A stretch of 64,000 bases of DNA from Pseudonocardia sp. T1-2H (GCF_038039215.1 NZ_JBBPCL010000001.1:4216001-4280000), one strand, 5' to 3'. Shown: positions 16,862-25,655, counted from the first letter of the stretch. The notes: a model not told the origin generated them from the sequence alone. Numbers and translations are program-made.

Positions 16862-17707
16862 TCACCGGAGCGCGTCGGCGAGCAGGCCGACCTGGTCCGG
16901 ATCAGCGCCGCACGGGTAGAGGACGAGCTCCTCGCAGCCCTCCCCCACAAGCCGGCACACCGTCTCCCGCACCGCTCGGGTCGTGGTCAGCGCGGTGGAC
17001 GCCAGGCTCGTGGCCGCCTCGGCAGTCACCCCGTAGTACTCCGGCAGGTACCGCTCCGCCTGCGCGGGGCCGTCCGCGCCGAGCGCGACATACCCCACCG
17101 CCAGCAGCCGCGGCTCCCCGTCGCGGCCGTGCCGCCGCCACGCCTTGCGCACCACGGCCGCCCCCTCGGCGAAGAAGCCTGTGCTCCCCGCGACCCAGCC
17201 GTCGCCGAGCCGGGCCGCGCGGTCCAGCGCCCGGGGCGAGCGGCCACCCAGGACCAGGCCGGGCCGACCACCGGGTGACACCGGCCCGATGGTCCCGGCC
17301 GGTCCTGCCGACGCCCATGTGTGCCGCAGGGCGTCGACGACGTCCTCGAGCCGCCGTCCCCGGCCGGCGAACGCCGTCCCGGTCGCCGTGTAGTCCGCCG
17401 GGCGGACGCCCACCCCCAGCCCGAGGGTGAACCGCCCCCCGGACAGCGCGTGGAGGGTCGCCGCCTGCTTGGCCAGCAGGGCCGGCTCCCGGGTCGCGCC
17501 GAGCAGCACATGGGTGGCCAGGGCGATCCGCTCGGTGACGGCCGCCGCGGCGGCCAGGGTGAGCAACGGCTCGTGGTTGGCGTAGACCACCCGGTCCAGC
17601 GCGGCGAGGCTGGAGAACCCGGCGGCCTCCGCCCGCCGCGCCCAGCCGAGGATCTGCTCGGGCCCCGCTCCGGGGACGGCGGCGGGCAGCCCCACCCCGA
17701 CGCGCAC
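16862..17707 (-). CDS. LLM-class flavin/F420-dependent oxidoreductase
   Basis: The 281-residue protein is a member of the bacterial luciferase-like superfamily. The start MRVGVGLPAAVPGAGPEQILGWARRAEAAGFSSL and the blocks ATHVLLGATREPALLAKQAATLHALSGGRFTLGLGVGVR and PGLVLGGRSPRALDRAARLGDGWV are typical of the F420-binding subgroup with a shortened C-terminus. The GTG start is 11 bases behind the stop of the upstream luciferase-like gene, so both share a transcript. It could be an F420-dependent reductase or a flavin monooxygenase; the cofactor cannot be settled by eye. Confidence 0.87.
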   Translation of the reverse strand: MRVGVGLPAAVPGAGPEQILGWARRAEAAGFSSLAALDRVVYANHEPLLTLAAAAAVTERIALATHVLLGATREPALLAKQAATLHALSGGRFTLGLGVGVRPADYTATGTAFAGRGRRLEDVVDALRHTWASAGPAGTIGPVSPGGRPGLVLGGRSPRALDRAARLGDGWVAGSTGFFAEGAAVVRKAWRRHGRDGEPRLLAVGYVALGADGPAQAERYLPEYYGVTAEAATSLASTALTTTRAVRETVCRLVGEGCEELVLYPCGADPDQVGLLADALR

Positions 17708-17717
17708 CGGTACCCGA

Positions 17718-18809
17718 TCAGTCGAGGTCGAGCGACTTCAGCGCGGGGATGACGTCCCGGCTGTAGAGCTCGTAGGAGCGCAGCGTCTGCTCCCTGGTCA
17801 GGGTGCCGAACGAGCCCCAGAAGATGATGTTGCCGCACTGCAGCGTCTCGGCCTGGGCGACGAGCTGGTCGCGCACCGTCTCGGGCGAGCCGACGCAGAC
17901 GATGCCCGCCTGCTGCAGGCCCTCCCAGCTGATCGGCCCGGAGGTGAAGGGCCGGAAGAACGACGAGTAGTACTCGTAGCCCGCCGGCACGTCGTCCAGG
18001 TCGTCGAAGATCGCGTGCTCCTTGAACAGCGCGAAGAGGTGGTCCAGCGCCGGCTCGGCGATGTCCCGCGCCTGCTCGTCGGAGTCCGCGACGAAGATGT
18101 TGCGCATCACCGCGAGCTGGTCCGCGCTCGTCGAGTTGCCGGCGTCGGCCGCGGACTTGCGGTAGCGGTCGAACATGTCCTTCGTCTCGCCGATCGGCAG
18201 GAACGTGTGGCCCATCTTGTAGCCCTTGCGGCCCGCCCACTCGACGGTCGCGGGGCTCAGGGCCGTGATCCAGACCGGCGGGTTGGGCTGCTGGATCGGG
18301 CGCGGCCAGATGCTCACGTCCTCGTAGTCCCAGAACCGCCCGTGGTGGGTGAACGTCGGGTTGTGCCACGCGGTGTGGATGAGCTCCATGCCCTCCTCGA
18401 AGCGCGGCCGGGTCTCCTCCATCGGGATGCCCTGGCGGAGGAACTCCTGCTCGTCGACACCCCGGCCCATGCCCACCTCGAGCCGGCCACCGGTGAGGTA
18501 GTCGAGCATCGCCGCCTCCTCGGCGAGCCGGCGCGGGTCGTGGAACGGGATGATGTTGGCCATCACCCCGAGCCGCATGTTCCGCGTCAGCCGCGCGATC
18601 GTCGCCACCAGCAGGTTCGGTGACGGGCTGACGTTGTAGGCGGTGAAGTGGTGCTCGCTGAAGAAGATCCCGTCGTAACCCTGCTCGTCGGCCTTGAGCC
18701 ACGACTCGAAGTGCCAGTCGTAGAGCTCCTGGCACTTCTGCGGGTCGAAGTCGGCCGGGTCCGGCGAGTGCGGATAGTTGAAGATGTCGAAGATCCAGCT
18801 CTTGACCAC
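17718..18809 (-). CDS. LLM-class flavin-dependent monooxygenase
   Basis: The 363-residue TIM-barrel protein starts MVKSWIFDIFNYPHSPDP and carries the LLM blocks GYDGIFFSEHHFTAYNVSPSPNLLVATIARLT, LGVMANIIPFHDPRRLAEEAAMLDYLTGGRLEVGMGRG and PPVWITALSPATVEWAGRKGYKMG. The EHHF pattern and the long insert after residue 270 resemble two-component flavin monooxygenases that use reduced FMN from a separate reductase. The flavin reductase at 21769-22311 could serve it. It is the middle gene of a leftward three-gene set of luciferase-like proteins. The substrate is not known. Confidence 0.9.
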   Translation of the reverse strand: MVKSWIFDIFNYPHSPDPADFDPQKCQELYDWHFESWLKADEQGYDGIFFSEHHFTAYNVSPSPNLLVATIARLTRNMRLGVMANIIPFHDPRRLAEEAAMLDYLTGGRLEVGMGRGVDEQEFLRQGIPMEETRPRFEEGMELIHTAWHNPTFTHHGRFWDYEDVSIWPRPIQQPNPPVWITALSPATVEWAGRKGYKMGHTFLPIGETKDMFDRYRKSAADAGNSTSADQLAVMRNIFVADSDEQARDIAEPALDHLFALFKEHAIFDDLDDVPAGYEYYSSFFRPFTSGPISWEGLQQAGIVCVGSPETVRDQLVAQAETLQCGNIIFWGSFGTLTREQTLRSYELYSRDVIPALKSLDLD

Positions 18810-18857
18810 GGAATGCTCCCTTGCACTCGACGAAAGGCCTGGCTCGGACGAACGGGG

Positions 18858-20132
18858 TCAGCGGGTGGGGTCGTCGGTCCACTTCGGCGTGGCGAACTCC
18901 GGGCGCAGGGTCGGCTCGAACCGGTCGAGCTTGATGCCGATCTTCGGCAGGACCTTCTCGACCAGTAGCTCGTTGCTGCGCAGCATCTTGTCGACGGGCG
19001 CGGGGCCGATGCCCATCCACAGCACGAGCAGTTCGATGCCGAACATCTCGATGGTCTTCTCGAGCTTGCGGGCCACGGTGTCGACCGAGCCGATGATCGA
19101 GTATCCGCGGTCGACCATGGTCCGGTAGTTGTTCGCGATCGGCCCCTCCTCGCCCGGGTAGCGCAGGGCCTCGTTGAACCCGAAGTGGTCGTGCCAGGCC
19201 GGCCAGATGAAGCCCAGGGCGTCCTCGCCGATCGCCATGGCCTCCTCGTCGGTGTCGGCCACGACGACCTCGCGGAAGTGCCCGACGTTCTGGCCCCAGC
19301 CGATCGACGGGTCCCGGAGCTTCGCCTCGTCGTGGTAGGCGTCGAGGCAGGCCTTCACCGTCTCCTCGATCGGGCTGAAGATGATCGGCCACCCGCCCTC
19401 GCGCGCCGCCCACCGGATGGTGTTGGGGCTGAGCGTGAAGGGCACCATCAGCTCGATCGAGGCCGGGTCCTGCAGGGTGTTCGGTGCGATGCCGATCTTC
19501 TCCACGGTGCCGTCGGCGCCCACCGTGGACGGTGCCATCTCGCGCGTCCCCGGGTGGTCCCAGGTGATCCCGCGGGGCGGCACCTGCCAGTGCCTGCCCT
19601 CGAAGGAGAACTCGCGGTTCGCCCAGAGGCCCCGCACGACCTGGTAGGCCTCCTCGAACAGCTCGCGGTTGATCGCGTCGTGCTCGGCGTACTGCGGGTC
19701 CGTCGCGTACGTCGCGACCGCGCCGTTCTTCTGGCCGATCGTGGTGACGTGCCTGCTCTGGTAGCCGCGGGCGAACCCGGCGAGCATCCGGCCCCCGCTG
19801 AAGTGGTCGAGCATGGCCAGGTCCTCGGCCACCAGCACCGGGTTGCGGGCCGGCAGGACCGTCGCCATCTGCCCGAGGCGCAGCTTCTTCGTGATCCCCG
19901 CGGCCCACGCGCCGAGCAGGATCGGGTTGTTCGACATCTCGAGGCCCTCGAGATGGAAGTGGTGCTCGGAGAAGGCCGCGAAGTCGAAGCCGAGGTCGTC
20001 GAGCTGACGCAGCACAGCGGCGTTCTCGAAGAGCGCGCGTTGGTAGAAGTTCGGATTCGCCCCGGCGTAGCCCTGCCGGTACTGCTCCGGAGTCGCCGCT
20101 GCACTGGGCAGCAGGAAGGTTCCCAACCGCAT
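18858..20132 (-). CDS. LLM-class flavin-dependent monooxygenase
   Basis: This 424-residue member is longer than its neighbours. LLM blocks are LDDLGFDFAAFSEHHFHLEGLEMSNNPILLGAWAAGITKKLRLGQMATVLPARNPVLVAEDLAMLDHFSGGRMLAGFARGYQSRHV, and later EGGWPIIFSPIEETVKACL. An extra segment at residues about 115-215 contains IGQKNGAVATYATDPQYAEHDAINRELFEEAYQ. It heads the leftward luciferase-like set and is divergent from the hpaB-like gene, with an operator-like element 42 bases upstream of its ATG. A role as oxygenase on a pathway intermediate is inferred. Confidence 0.9.
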   Translation of the reverse strand: MRLGTFLLPSAAATPEQYRQGYAGANPNFYQRALFENAAVLRQLDDLGFDFAAFSEHHFHLEGLEMSNNPILLGAWAAGITKKLRLGQMATVLPARNPVLVAEDLAMLDHFSGGRMLAGFARGYQSRHVTTIGQKNGAVATYATDPQYAEHDAINRELFEEAYQVVRGLWANREFSFEGRHWQVPPRGITWDHPGTREMAPSTVGADGTVEKIGIAPNTLQDPASIELMVPFTLSPNTIRWAAREGGWPIIFSPIEETVKACLDAYHDEAKLRDPSIGWGQNVGHFREVVVADTDEEAMAIGEDALGFIWPAWHDHFGFNEALRYPGEEGPIANNYRTMVDRGYSIIGSVDTVARKLEKTIEMFGIELLVLWMGIGPAPVDKMLRSNELLVEKVLPKIGIKLDRFEPTLRPEFATPKWTDDPTR

Positions 20133-20173
20133 TCCCGGACACCTTTCGACGCCTACGAGGCCACCGTTGGCCT

Positions 20174-20187
20174 CCTAGAATGCTTGC
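20174..20187 (-). promoter_or_regulatory. Operator-like element before the luciferase-like operon
   Basis: Read on the minus strand it is GCAAGCATTCTAGG. It matches the mhpB palindrome (GCTAGCATTCTAGC) at 12 of 14 positions. It lies 42 bases upstream of the start at 20132, in promoter position. Confidence 0.55.
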
Positions 20188-20264
20188 ATGCAACACGTGG
20201 CCTGAGTCGCCTGTCAAGGACGTGCTTGCCCGTTCGTGTGACGGGCGTTACGGTCATCAAGCAC

Positions 20265-20278
20265 GCTAGCATTCCAGT
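20265..20278 (+). promoter_or_regulatory. Operator-like element before the hpaB-like gene
   Basis: GCTAGCATTCCAGT matches the mhpB palindrome at 12 of 14 positions, including the whole first arm and CATTC core. It sits 27 bases upstream of the ATG at 20305, in the same orientation relative to its gene as the 20174 element has to its own. Confidence 0.55.
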
Positions 20279-20304
20279 TGCTCCGGCCTGAGAAGGGACC
20301 GTCG

Positions 20305-21772
20305 ATGCCCGTCCGTACCGGTGCGCAGTACGTCGAGAACCTGCAGAAACACCCCCGCGAGGTGTGGTTGCGGGGCGAGCGCGTCGACGACGTCACCACG
20401 CATCCCGCCTTGCGTCGGCCGATCGAGCAGATCGCCCGGCTCTACGACCTGCAGCACGATCCCGAGCTTCGCCCCGGTGCTCACCGCACCGGGTCCCGAC
20501 GGGGCCCGGGTCGGACGCGCGTTCCTGCCCTGCCGCACACCGGAGGACCTGGCCACGAGGCGGGCCGCGTACCGGGCGTGGGCCGAACCGACGCTGGGCC
20601 TGATGGGCCGCTCGCCGGACTTCCTGAACACCACGCTGATGGCGTTCACCGAGTCCCCCGGCGTGTTCGCCAGGCTCGGGCAGCGGTACGCGGACAACAT
20701 CGCGCGCTACTACTCCTACGTCCGCGACAACGACCTGTTCCTCACCCACGCGCTGATCACCCCGCAGACCGACCGGTCGAAGGGCGCGTCGGAGCAGCAG
20801 GAGCAGTTCCTGCACATGGGCGTGGTGTCCGAGACCGCCGAGGGACTGGTCGTCCGCGGTGCCCGGATGCTGGCGACGCTCGCCCCGATGGCCGATGAGC
20901 TGATCATCTACAGCCTGCCCGGCCTGCGCCCCGGCGACGAGCGCCACGCCGCCTGCTTCGCGATCCCGATCGACACCCCCGGCCTGCGACTGATCTCTCG
21001 CGCCCCCTTCGACGACGGCACCCGGCACCCGTTCGATCACCCGCTCTCCTCCCACTTCGAGGAGGCGGACTGCCTCGTCGTGTTCGATGACGTGCTGGTG
21101 CCGTGGGACCGGGTGTTCCTGCACGGCGACGTGGAACTGGCCAACGCCCTCTACGCCGAGACCGACCTGCGCCAGCACACCGCGCACCAGACCGGCGTCC
21201 GCGGCCTGGTCAAGCTGCAGTTCGTCACCGGGCTGGCGATGAAGCTCAGCCAGTCGGTGAAGATCGACGGCTTCCTGCACGTGCAGCAGAAGCTCGGCGA
21301 GTGCATCGCCGCCGTCGAGCAGGCGCACGCGCTGCTCGTCGCGGCCGAGGCCGAGTACGAGACCACCGCGACGGGCACGGTCCGACCCCGGTTCAACGCG
21401 CTGCAGACGCTGCGGGTGGTGCTGGCCACGCAGTACCCCAAGCTGGTCGAGGTGCTGCAGACCCTCGGCGCGGGCGGGCTGCTGATGATGCCCTCGGCCG
21501 AGGACTTCGGCTCGCCGATCGCCGACGACATCGCGCGCTACTACCGCGGCGCCGAGATGTCCGCCGTGGACCGGATCCGGCTCTACAAGCTGGCCTGGGA
21601 CCTGTGCGGCGACGCGTTCGGACAGCGCGCAGTGCAGTACGAGCGCTACTACGCCGGCGACCCGGTGCGCATCCTCGCCATGAACTACCTGGCCTACGAC
21701 AAGTCCGAGTGCTTCCGTCTGGTCGACCGGGCGCTGGCGCTCGCCGGCGATCCCGACACCCCGGCACCGTGA
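20305..21772 (+). pseudogene. 4-hydroxyphenylacetate 3-monooxygenase oxygenase subunit (HpaB-like), frameshifted
   Basis: Joined across two frames it is a 488-residue HpaB-type flavin-dependent phenol hydroxylase. The N-terminal frame begins MPVRTGAQYVENLQKHPREVWLRGERVDDV. After the shift come PDFLNTTLMAF, the QTDRSKG motif, the DCLVVFDDVLVPWDRVF block and the C-terminal helices typical of the family. The enzyme adds a hydroxyl ortho to a phenolic OH using FADH2, giving a catechol. At 20464-20470 the sequence is GAGCTTC where GAGCTC would keep one frame (ELAPVLTAPGPDG), so one extra T breaks the gene in a GAGCTC hexamer. AAGGGA before the ATG fixes the start. The stop overlaps the GTG of the reductase gene. 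Confidence 0.88.
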
Positions 21773-22311
21773 CGGCGGCCCGGCGGACGGTGGAGCCCGG
21801 CCACTTCCGGCACGCGCTCGGCCAGTTCGCCACCGGCGTCACCGTGATCACGACGACCACCGACGCGGGGCCGGTCGGCTGCACGGTGAGCGCGTTCTGC
21901 TCGCTCTCGCTCGACCCGCCGCTGGTGCTCGCCTGCCTCGGCCGGGACCGGTCGATGCACCGCGCGCTGACGTCCGCGCCGGGGTTCGGGGTCAGCATCC
22001 TCGCCTCGGACCAGGGGGTGCTCGCCCGTGACTTCGCGCGGCCGGCGGACCGGTTCGCGGGCGTCGCCCACTCCCCCGGCCGCTACGGCCCGCACCTCGA
22101 CGGCGCGATCGCCCACCTCGACTGCGCGGTGCACGAGATCCGCGACGGCGGGGACCACGTGATCGTCCTCGGCCTGGTCGACGCGGTGGCGGTGCACGCG
22201 GGCGAGCCGCTGCTCTACGCCCAGGGCGCGTTCCTCGACCTTCCCGGCCCCGACTGGGAACGCGCCGCCGCGTCCGCCCCACAGGAATGGCTGCTCTCCG
22301 CCCCCTGGTGA
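21769..22311 (+). CDS. Flavin reductase, HpaC/HsaB type
   Basis: The 180-residue protein has the flavin-reductase-like split barrel: FRHALGQFATGVTVITTTTDAGPVGCTVSAFCSLSLDPPLVLACLGRDRSMHRAL, FGVSILASDQGVLARDFARPADRFAG and DGAIAHLDCAVHEIRDGGDHVIVLGLVDAVAVHAGEPLLYAQGAFLDL. It reduces FMN or FAD with NAD(P)H and supplies it to the adjacent HpaB-like oxygenase and possibly to the luciferase-like enzymes. GTG at 21769 overlaps the hpaB stop (GTGA), so the pair is translated together. No signal peptide is present. Confidence 0.92.
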   Translation: MTAARRTVEPGHFRHALGQFATGVTVITTTTDAGPVGCTVSAFCSLSLDPPLVLACLGRDRSMHRALTSAPGFGVSILASDQGVLARDFARPADRFAGVAHSPGRYGPHLDGAIAHLDCAVHEIRDGGDHVIVLGLVDAVAVHAGEPLLYAQGAFLDLPGPDWERAAASAPQEWLLSAPW

Positions 22312-22348
22312 GCCGCTCGCACGCCTCTCTACTGCAAAGGAGCAGTTG

Positions 22349-23422
22349 ATGGAGTTCTTCATCGGCACATGCGCCAAGATCGACCAGGTCGGCATCGTCA
22401 AGCAGGCCGAGGACACCGGGGTCACGCACTTCGGTGTCGGCGAGGGGCCGCTGCTGTTCAGCGACCCCTACCAGTACCTGGCGCTCGCCGCCCGGGAGAC
22501 GTCCACGATCAACCTCGGCACCTGGGTCACCAACCCGCTGACCCGCATCCCCGCCGTGACGGCCAACTCGCACGCCACGCTGAACGCCCTCGCCCCCGGC
22601 CGCACCTTCCTCGGCATCGGCACGGCGAACAACGCGCTGCGCTCGATGGGCCACAGCCCGGCGAGCATCGCCCAGCTCGACGACGCGCTCCGGGTCACCA
22701 CCGGCCTGCTCGCAGGCCAGCGGGTCACCGAGAAGTGGCGCGGCAGGGAGCGCGAGCTGGAGTTCCTCGACAAGGACGGCAGCTGGTACAACCTCGACGA
22801 CCCGGTCCCGGTGTGGATGGCGGCCGGTGGCCCGCGCGGCATCAAGGTGGCCGCCCGCTACGCGGACTACGTGGCCTACTGCCTCGGGCCGGACCCCGAG
22901 ATGATCAAACTGGTGCGCCGGGAGCTGGACAAGGCGGTCGCCGACGCCGGCCGGCCGCCCGGTTCGGTCAAGCTCGTCGCGGTGAGCTGGTTCTACCAGC
23001 TGCGCAACGGCGAGACCTGGGAGGACGGCGTCGACCACGGCTTCGCCTCCGGCCCGATCAGCTCGTGCCTGACCAACATCGGGTTCATGCGCGAGCACGC
23101 CGCCGAGCTCGACCCCTCGATCGTCGAGGCCAGCGCGACGGCGGCCACCGCCTACCTGGGCGACCCGAACGCCGCCGAGCAACCGCACTACCTCGACACC
23201 TGGTCGAAGTACCAGAAGGGGCTCGACGACTCGCACCGGCCGCTGATCACCAAGCAGCTGTGCGACTACTGGTGCCTCTACGGCTCCCCCGACGAGATCT
23301 GGGAGAAGGCCCAGGGCATGCTCGAGGCGGGCGTGGACATGCTGAGCGTGTTCCTGTCGAACCCGTTCACCGCGGAGCGGGACATCGCGGACATCGGAAC
23401 GTCGATTCTCGCGCGCGGGTAG
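22349..23422 (+). CDS. LLM-class flavin-dependent oxidoreductase
   Basis: The 357-residue TIM-barrel member starts MEFFIGTCAKIDQVGIVKQAEDTGVTHFGVGEGPLLFSDPYQYLALAARETSTINLGTWVTNPLTRIPAVTANSHATLNALAPGRTFLGIGTANNALRSMG, which resembles F420-dependent 5,10-methylenetetrahydromethanopterin-reductase-like proteins. The WMAAGGPRGIKVAARYADYV block is also present. AAAGGAG six bases before the ATG at 22349 decides that start over a TTG one codon earlier. It follows the flavin reductase by 37 bases and is probably co-transcribed with the HpaBC-type pair. The substrate is unknown. Confidence 0.9.
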   Translation: MEFFIGTCAKIDQVGIVKQAEDTGVTHFGVGEGPLLFSDPYQYLALAARETSTINLGTWVTNPLTRIPAVTANSHATLNALAPGRTFLGIGTANNALRSMGHSPASIAQLDDALRVTTGLLAGQRVTEKWRGRERELEFLDKDGSWYNLDDPVPVWMAAGGPRGIKVAARYADYVAYCLGPDPEMIKLVRRELDKAVADAGRPPGSVKLVAVSWFYQLRNGETWEDGVDHGFASGPISSCLTNIGFMREHAAELDPSIVEASATAATAYLGDPNAAEQPHYLDTWSKYQKGLDDSHRPLITKQLCDYWCLYGSPDEIWEKAQGMLEAGVDMLSVFLSNPFTAERDIADIGTSILARG

Positions 23423-23630
23423 CTCGCCCGGCGATCGGCCGGCGTCCGGGAGCCCGCCATCGCGGCCTCGACACCGACCGGTCGCCGCAGCACCTGCTGC
23501 GGTCGTTTCGCCGGGCGGTGTCGCTCGACGGGGCCACCCAGCACGACCGGGCGACGAGCCCGCGCCACCGCGACTCGATACGGCCGCCCCTGCCTCCTCG
23601 GCGCCGGGCCCGGGGCGATCGGGGCTCCCG

Positions 23631-24821
23631 TCACCCCTGGAGGTCGCGAAGCCGCTTCTCGATCTCCTCGCGGAGCCGGTCGAGGCCTTCGCCCGTCGCC
23701 GCGGAAACGGGGACCGACCCCGGGTAGGCACGCTCCAGCGCGGCGACCCGGTCGGGTGCGGCGAGGTCGATCTTGTTGAGGGCGAGCAGCTCGGGCCGGT
23801 GCGCGGCGTCGATCTCGTGCAGGACGCCCCGCACCGTCGTGATCTGGTCGATGGCGTCCGGGGCGGAGGCGTCGACGACGTGCAGGACGAGGTCGGCGGT
23901 GGCGATCTCGTCGAGGGTGGACCGGAACGCGTCGACGAGCTGGTGGGGCAGGTGCCGGACGAAGCCGACGGTGTCGATGAGGGTGGCGGTGGTGCCGTCC
24001 GGGAGGCGGGTGCGGCGCACCAGCGGGTCGAGCGTCGCGAACAGGGCGTCCTCGACCAGCGCGTCCGCCGTGGCGAGCCGGTTGAGCAGCGAGGACTTGC
24101 CCGCGTTCGTGTAGCCGGTGATGGCCACCGACGGGATCCGGTTGCGGGCACGGCGGGCCCGGGTGGTCTCCCGGCGCCGCGCCAGGCGGCCGATCTGGTC
24201 GCGCAGCACGGACATCCGCTGCCGCAACCGCCGGCGCTGGGTCTCCAGGCGCTGTTCGCCCGGGCCGCGGACGCCGATGCCGGCGCCGCCCGCCACCCGG
24301 CCGCCGCCGACCCGGGACAGGCCCTGTCCGCCGCCGCGCAGCCTGGGCAGCTGGTAGGCCAGCTGGGCGAGCTCGACCTGGGCCTTGCCCTCACGGGAGT
24401 GCGCGTGCTCGGCGAAGATGTCCAGGATCAGGGCGGTCCGGTCGGCGACCCGCACCCCCGTGCGGTCCTCGAGCCCGCGGACCTGGGCCGGGGTCGGCTC
24501 GCCGTCGACGATCACCAGGTCCGCCGCCTCCTGCTCCACCAGCCGGGCGAGCTCCTCGACCTTCCCGGACCCCAGGTAGGTCGCGGGATCGGGAGACCGG
24601 CGGGTCTGGGTGAGCTCGCCGACGACCGCGAGCCCGTCGGTCTCGGCGAGGCGGGCCAGCTCGGCGAGGGAGGGGTCTCCGTCGTCGTCGCCGTCGGTAC
24701 CCGGACGGGGCCCGGCCGGGCGGAGCGCCAGCAGGACCGCGCGAGGGGGCTCGGTCCGGATCTCGCCGGCCTCCCCGCCGTCGGACCCGGTCCGCTGTCC
24801 CAGGAGCCAGGTTCCGGGCAT
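23631..24821 (-). CDS. hflX: GTPase HflX
   Basis: The 396-residue ribosome-associated GTPase rescues or splits stalled and heat-damaged ribosomes. The N-terminal HflX domain contains DPATYLGSGKVEEL, the Gly-rich linker RGGGQGLSRVGGGRVAGGAGIGVRGPGEQRLETQRR, and a long Arg-rich coiled segment. The G domain follows with G1 GYTNAGKSSLLN (about residue 235), G3 DTVGFVRHLP, and G4 NKIDL. The start at 24821 gives the usual length. It faces the leftward hemerythrin gene across a strong hairpin, so the two are separately transcribed although in the same direction. Confidence 0.95.
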   Translation of the reverse strand: MPGTWLLGQRTGSDGGEAGEIRTEPPRAVLLALRPAGPRPGTDGDDDGDPSLAELARLAETDGLAVVGELTQTRRSPDPATYLGSGKVEELARLVEQEAADLVIVDGEPTPAQVRGLEDRTGVRVADRTALILDIFAEHAHSREGKAQVELAQLAYQLPRLRGGGQGLSRVGGGRVAGGAGIGVRGPGEQRLETQRRRLRQRMSVLRDQIGRLARRRETTRARRARNRIPSVAITGYTNAGKSSLLNRLATADALVEDALFATLDPLVRRTRLPDGTTATLIDTVGFVRHLPHQLVDAFRSTLDEIATADLVLHVVDASAPDAIDQITTVRGVLHEIDAAHRPELLALNKIDLAAPDRVAALERAYPGSVPVSAATGEGLDRLREEIEKRLRDLQG

Positions 24822-24917
24822 CAGCGTCTTCTCCTCCTGGTGTGGACTCCTCAGACCGGGCGGCTACCCCGTCGCGCGAGCGTGATGCGCCGACGCGGCG
24901 GCTTTGCGTCCGGCGCC

Positions 24918-24947
24918 GCCCGCCCGGGTCGACGGGCCCGGGCGGGC
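24918..24947. terminator. Strong GC-rich hairpin between hemerythrin and hflX genes
   Basis: An 11-base perfect inverted repeat (GCCCGCCCGGG at 24918-24928, CCCGGGCGGGC at 24937-24947) with an eight-base loop starts 14 bases beyond the hemerythrin stop. There is no U-tract, which is common for actinobacterial terminators. It would insulate hflX from the upstream gene. Confidence 0.65.
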
Positions 24948-24960
24948 TGCGCGGTGGACG

Positions 24961-25524
24961 TCAGCCCGTGTCGCGGCCGGTGAGCTTGTCCCGCAGCCGA
25001 TCCACCATCCCGACGCCGGGCCCGACGACCTTGTGGAAGAGCTCGTTGTTCGGTGCATTGGGGTGCGGCCGGGTCGGCGCGATCTTCTTCGCCGTGTCCA
25101 CCTTCTCCCGGAGCTCGACGAGCTTGTCGCGCGGAACGGACTCGCGCAGCCGCGGGAACTGCTCCGTCTCCTCGGCGTTCGCGTGGTGTCGGAGCGTCTC
25201 GGTCATGTCCCGGACCAGGGTCTCGAACCGGGCGTCGGCCGGGTCGGCCCCCTCGAGCTGCTTCATGATCTTCTCGAGCTGCTTGTGCTCCTCGGCGTCG
25301 TGCTCCACGGTCCGCTCGCCGTCGGGCAGGTGTTCCTTCATCATCGGGTAGACGTACATCTCCTCCGCAACCGAGTGCCGGACCACCTCAGCGATCACGG
25401 TGTCCGCGAGGTCCCGCTTCTCGGCGGGGTCGCTGCTGTTCGCGATCCGCCCAAGCAGCTCGAGCGCCTCGCGGTGGTCCGTCGTCAGCTCGTCGATGAC
25501 ATCGATCTGGGTGGGCTGTGCCAC
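24961..25524 (-). CDS. Hemerythrin HHE-domain protein
   Basis: The 187-residue protein carries an HHE cation-binding domain in its N-terminal 150 residues: ELTTDHREALELLGRIANS, EVVRHSVAEEMYVYPMMKEHL, EHDAEEHKQLEKIMKQLE and LRHHANAEETEQFPRL supply the His/Glu diiron ligands. Such proteins sense or buffer oxygen, NO or iron. The frame has an ATG at 25539, but AAGGAGG lies inside its first codons, six bases before GTG at 25524. The GTG (MAQPTQIDVIDEL) is therefore the better start. A sigma-B-like promoter is visible at 25578-25602. It forms a stress block with the DUF1360 and DUF3040 genes. Confidence 0.9.
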   Translation of the reverse strand: MAQPTQIDVIDELTTDHREALELLGRIANSSDPAEKRDLADTVIAEVVRHSVAEEMYVYPMMKEHLPDGERTVEHDAEEHKQLEKIMKQLEGADPADARFETLVRDMTETLRHHANAEETEQFPRLRESVPRDKLVELREKVDTAKKIAPTRPHPNAPNNELFHKVVGPGVGMVDRLRDKLTGRDTG

Positions 25525-25577
25525 GATGGCCTCCTTCATGGCGGGTCCGCCCCGGTCGTTCCGGGGGTGTCGGCGTC

Positions 25578-25602
25578 CTACCCACGCAGTGACGGCCCAA
25601 CC
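25578..25602 (-). promoter_or_regulatory. Candidate sigma-B-type promoter of the hemerythrin gene
   Basis: On the minus strand GGTT is followed after 15 bases by GGGTAG, which fits the actinobacterial stress-sigma pattern GNNT-N14-16-GGGTA. It lies 54 bases upstream of the GTG start. Confidence 0.45.
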
Positions 25603-25655
25603 ACCGCCGGGCGTCCGGGTGGGGTGCGCCGGCCCTGTGGCGCGGGCCGTTCGTC

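Noticed and set aside
20464..20470. Programmed ribosomal frameshifting as the cause of the split hpaB-like, pxpB and pucR genes
   Set aside because: There is no slippery heptamer, pseudoknot or upstream binding-site-like stimulator, and unrelated genes share only the GAGCTC context. Sequence error or mutation is simpler.
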